Assembly: GCA_002633005.1 (NCBI GenBank) | Contig: NMRA01000283.1 | Coordinates: forward strand, 284,351-348,350 | Reading direction: 5' to 3' | Length of the DNA stretch: 64,000 nt | Origin: Phoronis australis | Lineage: Eukaryota > Phoronida > Phoronidae | Part shown: positions 46,300-58,869 of the stretch, piece after piece | Layout of the letters: each line of letters begins with the position of its first letter | Numbering within the stretch: the stretch's first letter is position 1 | Translations under genes and position numbers: made by a program | The notes under the pieces: model-generated | Database searches by the model: none | What the model saw: only the letters and a program-made list of their open reading frames with translations | What the model was told of the DNA's origin: nothing

Positions 46300-48810
46300 C
46301 TGATTAATGAACACCTAACGACTGCTGCCACTTAACACGATTGACATGATTGACATGCGCATCGGCGCTGAAAAGGGGATCTGATTTGATACTTATACGT
46401 CTGTCATAAAAACAATTATTGTGACATTGCCAATTATTTTATGACGACTTGATTCGCTGGTGCCATGCAGTCCATCTGCTATTAAGGGACGAATATATTC
46501 ATTAGAGGCCAACTCGTTACAGATAACAGAAAATGATTCGAGCAGTTTTGGATGGGTAATAAGATTTTCTAAAAATTCTATGGATTCTGCATTTGAAACC
46601 CATGTACAGCATGAGCAAAATTAAGACGATCTTTCGTGTTTGCAAAGAGAGCAATTTAAAATGGACTACCTACGTCTTGTAACGGCATTTATTACATTAA
46701 AACCGGTATGCTGTGAAAATGAATATAATGTTGTTCTAATTTCCTTTCTAATAGTGGTTTTAGTTGTGCGATAAAATCAATAAAAAAATGGAAGTTGTAT
46801 AGAAGAAACTCGAAATGAAGCTCCTAACCTTGAACCGTCTTGAAGTGATGACGTAATTAAACACTTCAAAATCTAGATTTTTTTCTCGAAACTGTACTTC
46901 CCTTCGCATGTTAACTCATTTAAATACATTTTTGTTTAACTTTTGAGCACCGAAGTACACGACATTGCCAACGATTGACAGAAGGTGGTGTAGCACATGT
47001 ATTTGCGTTCTCAGTAGTTCGTTAATTCTGCATCGTACCAAATTCGTCCCCAGATCGTCTGAGCTCATTTCAGTATCTTGATGATACGGGTAGGGGACGG
47101 AACCCATGGACAGAAATGCACTCCAAACATGTTTTGAGCAAAGTTTACCATTTCCGCCAGTTCACAACCGGTGTCGCCACGTTTTTGGGAATGCTCGGAC
47201 GTAATAAGAACGAAAACATTTTGACACAGCCTTTAGGTCAGGGGGGCAAGGGATTTTTCGAACTTCGATTTGACTGAAATTATTTCACGGTTTTCGTACA
47301 GAAAGTCTTTTAAAACTCGTAATTCAGTCTTGAAAACTCTGACGTGCGTCGTGTGCCTGGCATGTTATCTTTCGTGTTTCGTGTTCAAACTATCAAATAA
47401 AATCAGTATTTTTTAAATGTTCTCAGTTTCCGGTGGTTTCGATAATTACATCGGTCCTTCATCAACCCCTTCAATATCTGGCACGTACCGATATTTTCAA
47501 GGTCACAAATGCATTTTTATAGTTCCCCACCCCCCTGTGGTTTAGGTATGCAAGTAACTGTGCTTAAAGATGCTATGTCGCATTAAAACCGTGAATTTTT
47601 AAATTTGTAGCAAGCACCACCTTGTGACTTCCTGGAAAACTGTGTGTACAAGCATAATCTGGTAAATAAACAACTTGTAAATAAATTGCGGTTTTAGCGA
47701 AAAAACCACAACTGATACACTGAAAAACAAGTGTGAACGTAGAGAAAACCCTGGTAATTCCAAATACTACGTAATCGTTATTTGATAGTGAAACGAACAC
47801 ATCATAAAAACTGTACCATGTTTCATGATATATTACCATACTCATTTACATAAAAATAGCCTCGCAAAACGAGAATTTCGCGAGATTGTAATGGTAACTG
47901 GTTCTCATATGTTTTCCAGCACAACGGAAGACCCGGGATTATTTGTAAACTAGTACTTCACCTGTATATTCGCAATTTAATGAGACATAACATCGTTAAT
48001 ACTTTTAAACAGTAACAGACATGCGGAATCGAACAACTCAAACCACGGGATCAAAATAAAAGAGCACCAGAAATGTACCCGCTGACTACTGTTACCACAA
48101 CACCAAGGCATTGTTTGAATTTAAGGTACAGTCAGATTTCAATTATTGATAAACAAGTTCAACCATTAGAAATTTTGACTGCAAGAACTACCGGCCGCAA
48201 GGATCTGCAGAATCGTCAACTGAACTTAGTAGTGTTTACTTGGTCAATGTTCATACAAAATGCAAAAATTTTTGGTTAAAGCCAACATCAAAACATGCAC
48301 CAAAACGCTTAAACAGAAAACTCCGACAGTGTTCAACAACAGAAAATGTTTAAACTTGGTTGTGACATCTGTACAGATGAAAATAAACAATTTGATAAAG
48401 ATAAATACACGTTTGATTGAATTACAATATTTTTTCATAGGCGCAGCCTGCACTTGTAACGAAGCCACAAAAATGTCATGCGTGGAAAACATTTCCACGC
48501 AATTTGTTGTTGCATTTTCATAAGGATTATTTGGGAATTGATTTAAGAATTCAATGAACGTATTTTAACAGAAGACGTTATAAGATTTCTAATGTCAACT
48601 TCGATACTGACGAAACACAATGCAGTAAAAGCATTTTTCGTGACCAGTGTTTCATGGCGAGATATATAAACTGAAGTAGCAGCTAGCAGGATTCACCTTC
48701 ACAAACAAAATATACCCTTGTCAGCGTGGGTTGGTCGATTTCTCGTTTACTTCATACAGGGTGTTAGGCACTGGCAAAATTGTTCTTAATATACACTAAC
48801 TCGCGAGTTA
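46300..48810. other. No gene recognised
   Basis: AT-rich, with only one notable short structure, a perfect 9-bp-arm hairpin GCGTGGAAA/TTTCCACGC at 48480-48500. Confidence 0.4.
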
Positions 48811-48844
48811 AATGCTATGCCCTTTAATGTTTTTATACATGCAG

Positions 48845-49309
48845 TCACAAGCCAATTGGTTTCTCACTTTAGCTACCGCAGAGATTTTAATACAAGCCGG
48901 GTTTCCACTAGAAGACATGGCACTCAAAAACGATGAACGACAATATCCAATGCAAGCCCGATCTCCAGCATCAAACGATTTGTCCATGCGTCAGCGATTT
49001 TGGAGCGAACGATTGGCAATGGCGCCTTTTTACCGTGTGTCGTATCCTAATGGAAAATTTCTGCAAACGCAGTATGGCCACGCCCACCATAGTTGCAGTT
49101 ACGAAGTCTCGCAAGTGCAAAGGCAATGGCGACAACAGATTGATTTCGATGTTACCAATGAGTCACTAAAACTGCTACCGTATATATCTGGAGCCATAAA
49201 ATCACACAGGGACCTGTGGAAATATCTGCGATTCCCAGCTTTTTTTCGCGTCCATTCACAGATTACTAACCCATCGGTATCAACCGAAACTCATTCAGGT
49301 GTCAGGTAG
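48845..49309 (+). CDS. Candidate exon, unidentified
   Basis: An open segment of 155 codons (with TAG) follows an acceptor-like TTTTTATACATGCAG in phase 0. The translation is balanced and coding-like in its first 100 residues (FWSERLAMAPFYRVSYPNGK), but matches nothing I recognise. Frames of this size can arise by chance in 64 kb, and no partner exon or poly(A) signal was found. Confidence 0.22.
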   Translation, partial: SQANWFLTLATAEILIQAGFPLEDMALKNDERQYPMQARSPASNDLSMRQRFWSERLAMAPFYRVSYPNGKFLQTQYGHAHHSCSYEVSQVQRQWRQQIDFDVTNESLKLLPYISGAIKSHRDLWKYLRFPAFFRVHSQITNPSVSTETHSGVR

Positions 49310-50328
49310 AATTAAACAGCTAGCTGGTTACCGTGGTTGTAAATGTAGTTTTGAACTGTACCCATGAAGTATTCAATGACACGATTGGATGATTTGGTAA
49401 CCTATTCCAAAGCACAACTGATGGTAGGAAAACCATCTTTGGGTGATTAGACAGCGCCAACTTTGTTGATGGTCACTGGTCAGAAGTCTTGGCCAGGGTC
49501 TAATCTTTTGCTTGAAATCGAACTTGAAAATATTTTTGACATTTTCGCTCTACCTGAATACAAGGTTAAGATAATTGTCCTTTATTCAGTCTCCGAGCAT
49601 ATTCAAGTTTACGCAGGTGAGTGTCTAGTCAAAGAACGCACTTGATGACCGCAAGATTCGATCCACGAACCCGAGTAGAACCTGGAGACATCACGTGAGA
49701 AATAGAGACTTCGGGTTTAGGCTCGACCTTATTGCTTTAATGCCGGGTTCATCAAGTAAAAAATAGGATTACACAATCATCCACGTAAAACGTACTCGAG
49801 CATAAAGTTGTAAATAATTATTTTGAGTTCGTATTCAAGTAGAACGGAAAATGCCAAAAAAGTTTCGAGTTCGACTTCCAGTAAAACGATAAGGCACCGG
49901 GTCCAGGCTTTATGAAAATCAATATACGACTGAGTCTTGGGTTGTCAGCGATGTCACGTAACTCACATTATCTGTCATCCATATATTTTCCACATGTTTG
50001 CTTGTTAGCTTAGTTCACGTCAGATACAGTTAAGGAAACAAAATTATTCGCGAAACGTTATTTATGTTAATTTCTTTCACTTAATACTTTTTGTTCTGAT
50101 TGTAAGGACTACCACATTTTTTATTCCACAAATGTTTTTCCTTGTTCGTTATCCGTCAATCATTGATATGAACTGTTCGTATTCCAAGCTTGTCGATTAG
50201 CAACGAATGTTTGTAAAACTGGAAGACGATGGTAGTGTTTACATTTTTCAGCGTCCTGGCTCTCTAGTGGTATATTTTTTCATTATGGTATTGATATAAA
50301 GAATCTCATATAGAAGGGAGGACAAAAA

Positions 50329-50379
50329 GACACACGCACGCGCCACACACACACACGCACACATGCAAATGCACATGCA
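50329..50379. repeat. CA-rich microsatellite
   Basis: Interrupted (CA)n with CGCACG variants, followed by ATGCAAATGCACATGCAAA. Confidence 0.9.
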
Positions 50380-50419
50380 AAGGTTATTTTCAGCCATTTG
50401 CTCCAGAATATCTGGTATT

Positions 50420-50790
50420 CATACAACTTCTTCTTAGAGGAACGTGTCTTTGGGTGTGAAATTCTCTTTTTTATTATGTTATCAAATATTTAAATTGCAA
50501 CAAGATTCTATTTAAAGATTTATTTCCTTTATTGTTGGGAAAACCAAAAAAACGGTTTTGTCCAAAATTAAACTAATGCCTCTTTCAGACAGTACACAAT
50601 TGCGTAACTCTTCTGTTGGTATTTTTAAATTTTCACATTCGAAAAACAAATGGTTCATTGTTTTACTCTGTGACTGACAGAAAATGCACACATCAGAGTC
50701 TACCAATTTGATTTTTTTTGAGAAAACAATTCGTTTCAAGAATTCTATGTAATACTTTAAATTGCACTGCACTTAATTTCAAATGAAAGC
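50420..50790 (-). mobile_element. LINE ORF2 C-terminal fragment (zinc-knuckle region)
   Basis: The minus strand encodes KLVDSDVCIFCQSQSKTMNH followed by LFFECENLK: a C-x2-C ... H-x4-C motif of the type found at the C-terminus of many non-LTR retrotransposon reverse transcriptases. After a stop the reading continues as NRILLQFKYLIT, consistent with the usual downstream stretch. The upstream reverse transcriptase is absent or too decayed to see. Probably 5'-truncated and not the same copy as the LINE at 41.6-44.4 kb. Confidence 0.65.
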
Positions 50791-50799
50791 TAGGTTTGA

Positions 50800-52129
50800 A
50801 ATAGAAGGAGCATAAAGTTCTCTAATCATCACTTGTTAAGATATAACCATCTGCGTGGAATCTTTTCCGAGCAAAAGGCATACATTTGTTTTGGCAAATA
50901 ATTTCATATTAATTCTCTTGCATACTGCAATTTAAAGTGTTACAAACATTAAAAAGCACAGACTATTTGTCTATGCATCTTCTTAATCACTTTGCGTAAT
51001 GGTGTTCTTCCCAGAAACGACCTCATAGAATCAATCAATAATCTCACCCATTATAAATCTGAGTTGAGAAGTCACCATATTAAAATATTCTATGTTTACC
51101 ACTCTCACTCGGAAACAAATGCAAGGTGTGTAACTGAAACACATCTGAAAACATAAATGTCTGGGCTTCTATTGGAAGCTTGACGGTAGCTTTAGTGACT
51201 GCGTATGAACATTTGGACATGGGTGAGCAAGAGAACGTAAATATACAAGACACCAGTTTAAGACATATAGACGGCAGTCCAGTTTTCAAATATTTACACG
51301 GTAGTCGGAAACATTCAATATCAACATCAGTTTTGCTCTTGGAATTTGCAACGCGTTGATAGGATATTAAAGTCCTTAAAACCACCATTTACCTTGTTTT
51401 GACAAAGAACTACAGTGTACATTGTCACCATTAAACCTTCCTTTATAGCGCTACATATCACAATCGTGAAATAAATCAATTCAATGTCCCAAAAACGAGA
51501 AAAATAAAGATAAGAGACTTTTTTGAAAGTTTCTTAGCTCCACGAACATGAGTGTGACTTATGAACGTTCTCAACGCCAGTGTGTCACGTCCATGTCCAC
51601 CAGCACGCGAGTTTCTTGTACAAACATGTGCCATATCCGCGCTTTGTCGGTGTCCCGCGGGAAAGCGAAAAGAGCCAAAACATGGTCAAATACTAAGTTG
51701 TCAAAACCACCACAAACACAACGCCTCGCCAGTCCTTATTATAACATAACCCACCGGAAAAACGAGAAGAAATATCTGACGACTTTTCACACTAAACACA
51801 ATGGAGGATGACAAGTGCTGTGATAGGTTGTCCCGATTTTAGGTAGTATGTATCGACCAATAAATGCTCGTAATTCGAGATCAGCTAATTACCATATCGG
51901 CATCTGGTGTTTGAGGGTATTCTAATTTAACAGCTGATCGACTGTTGGGATTGTTTTTTGTTTGTTTTTTGGTGTTTTTTTGATGTGATACTGCTGGTTT
52001 GACGCACTTTAGGGCTGACCCAATGACACATTGTCATTAAGCAGGGCCACAGCAGTCGCATCAGTCCAAACAATTACACCAATTCGTACTGTCCTCAACA
52101 GAAATCTGTCAAATTTCATAAGAACCATC
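50800..52129. other. No gene recognised
   Basis: Beyond possible further LINE debris next to 50.8 kb, nothing supported was seen. Frames at 51080-51388 (minus) and 51548-51811 (plus) lack motifs. Confidence 0.4.
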
Positions 52130-52760
52130 AAAGAACTTGATAGATTTGAAAAAATCAAATTGTCATAAGGGAGCACCGAAGTGGTCTGATCCGTCTAAAA
52201 ATTTATGCTATGAAGATCCACCGTGGAACCGAAAACAACACGACAATAGAGGCCGCAAAATAGGTCGAATTCACCAAAAACTGGTCAGGTGCCATCCTTT
52301 TCTTCATAGAACGTTATTTGCCAAAATTTTGTGAAGATTTATCAAAAAAAACGTTATAGATATTTAGACATATGCTCAAAGAGAACCCTCATTGCCACAA
52401 AGGGACGCCACAGTGGTTTGACTCGTCCAGAAGTTAGCACTTGAGGTTGCTCTCTGAAGAGCATACCAATCAAATTTCATGAAGATCCATCAAGGAAATT
52501 GGTAGATATTCGGCACAGACAAAAACTAAATCGTCAGATCGTCAGTAGGGGGCGCCACAGTATTCGAACCCGTCCAAAAATCAATATCAGGAGTGCACTC
52601 TTCAATATTAAAGATATTTGACTATCAGAATCATCTTTTTGAGCTGTGTGGCCGAAAGAGAGACGACTCGAAGATAATGAAAATGGACACTACTGAGGGG
52701 GCGCGGAATACGTCAAATCCGTGACTGCAGATGCCTTGACATCACAATAGAAATGCTTTT
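52130..52760 (+). repeat. Degenerate tandem repeat, about 4 units
   Basis: A block close to GGGGCGCCACAGTGGTTTGA followed by CCGTCCAAAAAT recurs at about 52165, 52400, 52540 and 52693. The units alternate with TTTCATGAAGATCCATCAAG-like blocks. Spacing is uneven (about 140-235 bases). A related TTTCACTAAGATCC block lies at about 52885 and an AGAGATCCGTCTAGAGATGC block at about 55627, so the family extends beyond the cluster. Probably a repeat composed of tandem subunits; class unknown. Confidence 0.65.
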
Positions 52761-52769
52761 GCCAATTTT

Positions 52770-53570
52770 CATAAAGAAACTGGGTAGGTATGCTGCAGAG
52801 GAAAACGTAAAGAATTCTAAATTGCCAAAAGTAGCCGAATTCCGTCCCAAAGTCTCAGTCATTTGTCGCCAACTTTATTTCTGCCAAATTTCACTAAGAT
52901 CCTGCAAGGCGTTTAGGAGATACAACAGCGCTCTGCGGATACTGGACACAGAACGCCAAAAACCCGGTACAGAGATGACGATGATATGTACCCATACATG
53001 TATGTATAGAACAATACATTGTGACTTGAGAACAGTTTTAAATCGCACGACGGTGTCTCTTCAAGTTCATTTGATATCTATAACTTGTTTGAAAGTGCAT
53101 TTAGTTGATTGCAGTAATCACGGCAAAATCATCTAATCAAAAAACAGAACAACAGCTGTGTCGTGTGTGACGGATGTATACATTCAAGCTTTTGTAATAG
53201 CATAATACAAGACATTACGCCTTTGCAAACTGAATGGGATAACAGTACTTACCATCAAGTGCAAATTCAATTTTAGAGAAGCCAAGAAAATTATTTAAAG
53301 GAGCGTCAGTTGCAGGCGATCTAATTAGCAATAATCAATGTAAAGGAAAGGTTCGACACTATTCACTACTTGCACAAGTTCGCCGTTGGGCTTGAGAATG
53401 AGGTGTTGTGTCTAAACTACAATGGTTCAGCATGTTGGATCACACGCGCTTTCGCGTTTGCGTTGTTAAAAATGATCTTAAAAAGAGGCATTTTGTCCTA
53501 AACAACAATAATTTTTGTCATGAGTAGCAATGACATAACTTGAACCAATGAGTATCATCTTCATCTGAAA
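52770..53570. other. No gene recognised
   Basis: A 127-codon plus-strand frame (52753-53136) begins inside the repeat family and shows no motif. Confidence 0.4.
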
Positions 53571-53582
53571 GGAAATGTAGAG

Positions 53583-53780
53583 GAGCCGTGATACGCCGTA
53601 AAATGTAACAATTTCGTAAAATGTAACAACTGTTACATTTTACATCATTGTTACATTTCACGTAGTTGTTACATTTCACGTCGGATGCACATGCGAGAAA
53701 TGTACCATGTAACAATGGCGTAAAATGTAACAGTTGTTACATTTTAAGAAATTGTTACATTTTACGGCGTATCAGAGCCG
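53583..53780. mobile_element. Compound foldback element with 6-bp target duplication
   Basis: The element is 53589-53774 (186 bp), flanked by GAGCCG on both sides (53583-53588 and 53775-53780). Its terminal repeats of 54 bp (53589-53642 and 53721-53774) match at 53 of 54 positions. Each terminal repeat ends inward in its own 26-bp palindrome (TAAAATGTAACA, two bases, TGTTACATTTTA), and the centre holds further TTGTTACATTT words, so one motif is repeated about nine times in both orientations. No coding capacity; frames here are by-products. Superfamily unknown; 6-bp duplications are uncommon (Dada elements give 6-7 bp). Confidence 0.9.
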
Positions 53781-53789
53781 TCGCAAAAC

Positions 53790-54725
53790 TGTCAGGCGCC
53801 CCACAACTGCAGAGAAAAAATCGTTTTGGACAATCCAAGTGTTGGGGTTGGATAAACATCAGTCATTGAATTGCAGGTCATGTTTTCATCGAGTACACCG
53901 TCATGTATAATGTTGCGCACCTGACTCTACTGACTCATAGTTCACATTTGTAGTGCTTCATAAATAAGCCTGGCGTACTTTCAGGAAAGAGAAGTCCAAA
54001 TGCAAAACGCATCATAAAATATGGCTTGGATATTTTGTTTAGTCGCTGATCTTGCTAAGAATGTTACGTTATGTCACAAACATGTATCTAAAATAACAGA
54101 CATGAACTTGTATTCAGAGCAACATAGCATTTCTACCTGAAACTGTACAAAATGATGAGCGAAATGAAAGAATTGAGGTTGACTACGAAAACAAGAATAT
54201 CGACTACTCAGAGTCGATCAGAATCAAGACATCGATGATGACGGTGGCAAACAGCGATAATACCGACAGCAGCACTATGCCTGGACAATGGGTTAACAAC
54301 GACGGCAAATCTGCATAATTATCAGTATTAAGTAACGCATGATGAGTGTTCATGTCGCTTGAGCAAATAAAATAAAAGAGGCGTTTCCATTTGTCTGTAA
54401 TGTGAAAGTTGTAAATGTGTATTTAAAACGGAGTGTGATGCGATTGTATATTATGACACATCCATTGCCTAATGAGATCGTTGACAATTTATCGAGTGAA
54501 TAGCAAAAATCGGCTTATTTCGTCGATTTGTGGGATAAGTAGGTTATTTTGATTTTTAACAGAATGTCAAAGATTTTTCTTCGAACAAGAAAGAGCAACA
54601 GTCAGAGCAGAGGGTATATGTGCATGCATTACTTATGGAAACAAGGCACAATTTGCAACGATATACGTATAATATAATCCAGACAGTCCTGGAAACTTCA
54701 CCGACGAACGTTTACAGAGGTCAAT
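53790..54725. other. No gene recognised
   Basis: AT-rich, no repeat or exon-like segment noticed. Confidence 0.4.
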
Positions 54726-54730
54726 TGAAC

Positions 54731-54971
54731 CTACGTTTGGGAGGAGGCAGTGTGGCCTAGTGTGATAGGTGCCAGCCTTCTATATTCGAGGTCGTGGGCC
54801 ACAGTGCTAAACCCTTGTGTCAGGTATCTAGCTCCTCATCTCTGTTTTAACTATATATTAATAAAATGGTTCCAGGTGATCAGTGCAATGAGCCTACATG
54901 TGGGCCTGTGCACGCCTGGTACAACGTGTGCCAGACCGCCAGCAATTATTGTTTTTATTAACTACATTTGG
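54731..54971 (+). mobile_element. tRNA-derived SINE, copy lacking the B box
   Basis: The element is 54741-54961. CTACGTTTGG (54731-54740) and CTACATTTGG (54962-54971) are a 10-bp target duplication with one later change. It matches the SINE at 29127 throughout, but about 25 bases spanning the B box are gone (GGTCGTGGG runs directly into CCACAGTGC). Without the B box it should be unable to use its internal RNA polymerase III promoter, so the loss probably happened after insertion. Confidence 0.88.
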
Positions 54972-54974
54972 TCA

Positions 54975-57140
54975 TTCGGGAATCTGGCAGACTAGGCATT
55001 TGACAGTAAATGCCTCCCATCTTCGTCGTCTTTCACTTCATTCTCACCGAAATCAATAGCTTTCTGAAAATAAAATGATAGAAATTTTGAGTTATGACTA
55101 ATCTGTAAAAAAATGAGCATAATAATTTTCTTGCGAAAAAACTCTATCGCCGGACGATTAGTAGCAAACGGAAAGGAGGAGCGAAATCGAAGGAAGAACG
55201 AAACCAAGAACAGTAACCGTGAACCACGACCCGACACCCATGGCAACAACGTAAAGGCAAAAATTGCATTCAGGAATCAGTCAAAAATGTGCACGAATTA
55301 AATCGGACAATCCAAGAAAATGAAAACTTAAAGCCACATCGAGAAACCCTAAGCACGTTAGAGAGGTATTGATGAAATTTATTTAGACTCCAAATTTCAG
55401 ACAATTCCCTTGCTTGGTCGCAAAGCTAGAGCTCAGCAAGCGATTGTTCAAAGAAGGCTTTTGCAGTGCCACCTTTCGCCCAAAAATAACAGACCTCAAG
55501 CTTCTCACAAGACATGCAACATGTGCCAATAAATATCAAATAAGTCTACAGCGATCAGGTTGGAGCGAAAAAATAGACACATTTTGCAGGTAGCGCTTGC
55601 CAAGATCTATCGACATGCCAAATTTTAGAGAGATCCGTCTAGAGATGCCGGAGATACGGCCCTCCATAACTCAGTTAATTTAAGAGTAATTACGGGAAGC
55701 TGTCAAATAATTCGAGAACCGTCGTAAATAATTTTAACAGATGACAAATATCCGATGGCCATTGGAATGATTTATCCAAAGCAAATAACGGATAAAAAAC
55801 TCCAGAGACATCGGAGCTATTGCTCATCAAACCAAAAATTTTGCAAAATGGCCGTAACAGCAATATCTTGCGTCCGGTGTCAACCAAAAATAATAGGCTT
55901 CGTGTCAACATACAATGCACACATTGTGTGTAAATTTCACGACCACCGGGATAAGAAATGCAACCTGTAGTGCGCGAGCAAACAAAAAAAAATTACGACA
56001 GAGTAACATACGGGAAAATGCCATTTCTCCAATGGTAATTATTCCTGAATTCTTAATACGGCTGTTGTGTTGGGACATGAGTCTCATTGATGAGAGTCGT
56101 CACGCTCGAGTTCCGTGAGAACCAACAGCTGCAATACGTAACTAGTACCGTCGGCAATGAATGCCTATCATTGAGCTATTAAGATTATTTGCACTGACTG
56201 TATCTCTAATTAATAGAAACGTGAAGTTTATCGATAAGCCGGAAAAGTGCATATATGACAACATCAGATGTCTGTTTTGGAAAACCTAGAAAAGCATTGG
56301 AATTATTAAAGTACTAAAGGCATCCACGCACTTTCACTAACATCGACATTTTTCTGCAACTCACTATCTTGCTGTATTGAACTGCCTTCATGAAGATATC
56401 TTTATATTTACTTAACACTTTAAACAGAACTTTCCTGAGAGAATTTTGCAACTTCTGTGACATGGACATTCATTCATACAGGAAGACTTCTAATGAAAAA
56501 ATAAAAATAACGAACCTGTTCTTCAGGACAACTGTTCATTTATTAGCTCCTTGTCATTATTCAAGCTGCTTGATATTTCTCCAGATTGTTGTCTTCCTTT
56601 TACAGAATCAATGATAATGTTAAGAATGTAGTTGTTATTATTTTAAGGTCTTGCTTACTACAGTCCCCGGGTATTTCTACAAGTTATTAAACATCTCGTT
56701 ATGCAGCTCTCAGCTAAAAGCATTTCATTTCTCAAAATCGGAAACTTTCGTTTGAAGTCCCAGTTTTCATTCGCGTGTCCATTTCACTTGCCTAAATACC
56801 ACACCTGTTCATTGGACGAAAGACACCCGAGACGATGTGGCACTAGTGAGATATAATGAGCCTTATTTTGATTAATATGTTCCGTATGTGTAGAAATAAA
56901 AGATACTGGTTCTGTATACATCTTTGATTCCTAGCACATTTCCGTCTGCTTCAAAGTAACAGACTGTTGAAGTTCATCTATTTTGGAATCTGAAACGACT
57001 AAACCTTTTTCTAAATTCGATTAAAACTTACCAATCACATGGCGTGAAATTGAAAAAAATACCCACAGCGTGGGACGCGATTCGTCAATGTTCGAGTCCA
57101 GTCCTGATCAGAGTTCGGTTGTCTAGGGTCTGGGGCATGT
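54975..57140. other. No gene recognised
   Basis: Contains blocks related to the 52-kb repeat (near 55490 and 55630, and a CCAAAAATAATAGGCTTCG block near 55885). No supported exon. Confidence 0.4.
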
Positions 57141-57149
57141 GATGAAGTA

Positions 57150-57215
57150 GCTAGTGCCATCTATCGTAGCTCGGCTGCAACTGCTAGCGCTCTCTATCGT
57201 AGCTCGCCTGAAAGT
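57150..57215. repeat. 33-bp tandem duplication
   Basis: Two adjacent copies of GCTAGTGCCATCTATCGTAG plus 13 bases, with five differences. Confidence 0.85.
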
Positions 57216-57219
57216 AGTG

Positions 57220-58774
57220 CGTGATTCTTCGTATTTTAGGTGGCCCTGTGCTTTTCAAACTCACGATCATTAACATCCGATAAAAGTGTGACACAACTGA
57301 CTACAAATTCCCTTTAAACAGAGAATGAAATCTCATTTCATATAACAACAGAATTGTCACGCAAAGCGCTCATGTGGCCACTCGCTGGTTCCCTGCGTGC
57401 CGATAGGTGGTCGGTAGCCAGCTCGCAGGTATTGCTTAATTTTCCTCGGGAAATGCTTTTACCCCGGCTTTCTGATTGGCTAGTCTCAACAGGCAGCGCC
57501 GCAAACAAACTGACATGACTGATGAACTGAAGTGTAAATGTGGTCTTTTGAGCAGACAAATCGGTGCTTAAAATTTATGTTCAGGAAATGTGAATCCTAG
57601 AAATTGTGGTTGCGTCTTTTAGGAGTGCATCTTTTTACTGTCGATGACTTTTGTTTGCGATACTGTCCTGTATTCATACAGTATGAATAACACACCGTTA
57701 AATCGGCCAGATATGCGTTTATTGTGCATGTATGTGCTTCAAGCACGCGGTTATGATTAAACATCACGGCAGACTGAAACGAAATAGTTGCTGCGACGCC
57801 ACTTGCATGGCAAGACTAAAAATCGTTCACAGTCCGCCATTTTTTCACGGTGTTGTAAATAACCAATGACTGCTGAGGTTACATCAACCCAATGCTAAAG
57901 TGCGTGCCACTGCGTGATACATGCTGGATAGGCACGCAGAGAACCAGCGAGATGTGGCCACAGCGCCATTGTTACCGCATGAGGACGCTCCCAAGGAACG
58001 TAGAACATGTACCGTATTTACCGGAATATTAGGCCATGATATAATAGTCTGTGTTCTGGCGCATTTGAACATCGAAGCTGCATCAATCCTAACCACAAGT
58101 GTTTGATCAAGTTTGGGAAAATATGATATCCGTGTTCGCCATTTTGGAATTCTCTGCGTGAATGTTTTTGTTTTGCTGTATTATTTATTCAACGCTTATA
58201 GCAAAGCAACATTTACAGTCTTAGACATTGCTTTACATGTTGGTCATAACTGATTGGCAAACACAAAAAATGAAAACTGGCCTTATCCGAAATAACCGTA
58301 TGGCCTCATACTCGGATTCAAGGCAGTGACCTTACATTTTAGGTCATTTGCATGTCTTGTGTTCTGACAAAACGCATTATTTGGCCGGTTAATACGTTGA
58401 GCCTGAGGTAGCACTGTACAGTTAGAATATCAATTATGGCGGAGTATAGGTGGATGCAATCCATTCTGGATCTTGAATGGTCCTAGAAATAGAGTAGAGT
58501 AATTTAACAAAAATGGCTGGCCCTCACAAAAAGGGCACAGTTTTCTCATTTGATGTCCGCTGGGAAACGGCAACACATTTAATGAATCGCATTGTCCGCG
58601 TAGATGTACGTGTTAGTTCGCAGCGAATGCACAGCACTGGTGCGACACCTATCAGAATAGTCAACTCACGTAACTTTCCAAATAACGAAGTCAATACAGT
58701 CAGAAACTTGACTGCATTTTTGGCTTGCACCACAGAAATTAAACTTTTGGGGTAGACCAGCCTACCGTTCGCCA
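57220..58774. other. No gene recognised
   Basis: Slightly GC-richer patches at 57340-57500 and 57900-58000 hold short frames without motifs. Confidence 0.35.
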
Positions 58775-58860
58775 GGTTACGAGAGATACCGGTGTGTATT
58801 TTAAATGAGAACATGTGACGTTGGCTAGATTTTAGCTAGGTCCTATCGTAGGTCGTAGCC
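58775..58860 (+). repeat. Family F module, placed 5' of the body
   Basis: Matches 13058-13150 (same strand) and 16745-16850 (opposite strand): GTGTATTTTAAATGAG, then TTGGCTAGATTTTAGCTAGG, then TCC. Confidence 0.65.
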
Positions 58861-58869
58861 TACTGAAGA

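Noticed and set aside
58437-58495. ATG in good context (MAEYRWMQSILDLEWS)
   Set aside because: Stops after 16 codons and no convincing donor precedes the stop.
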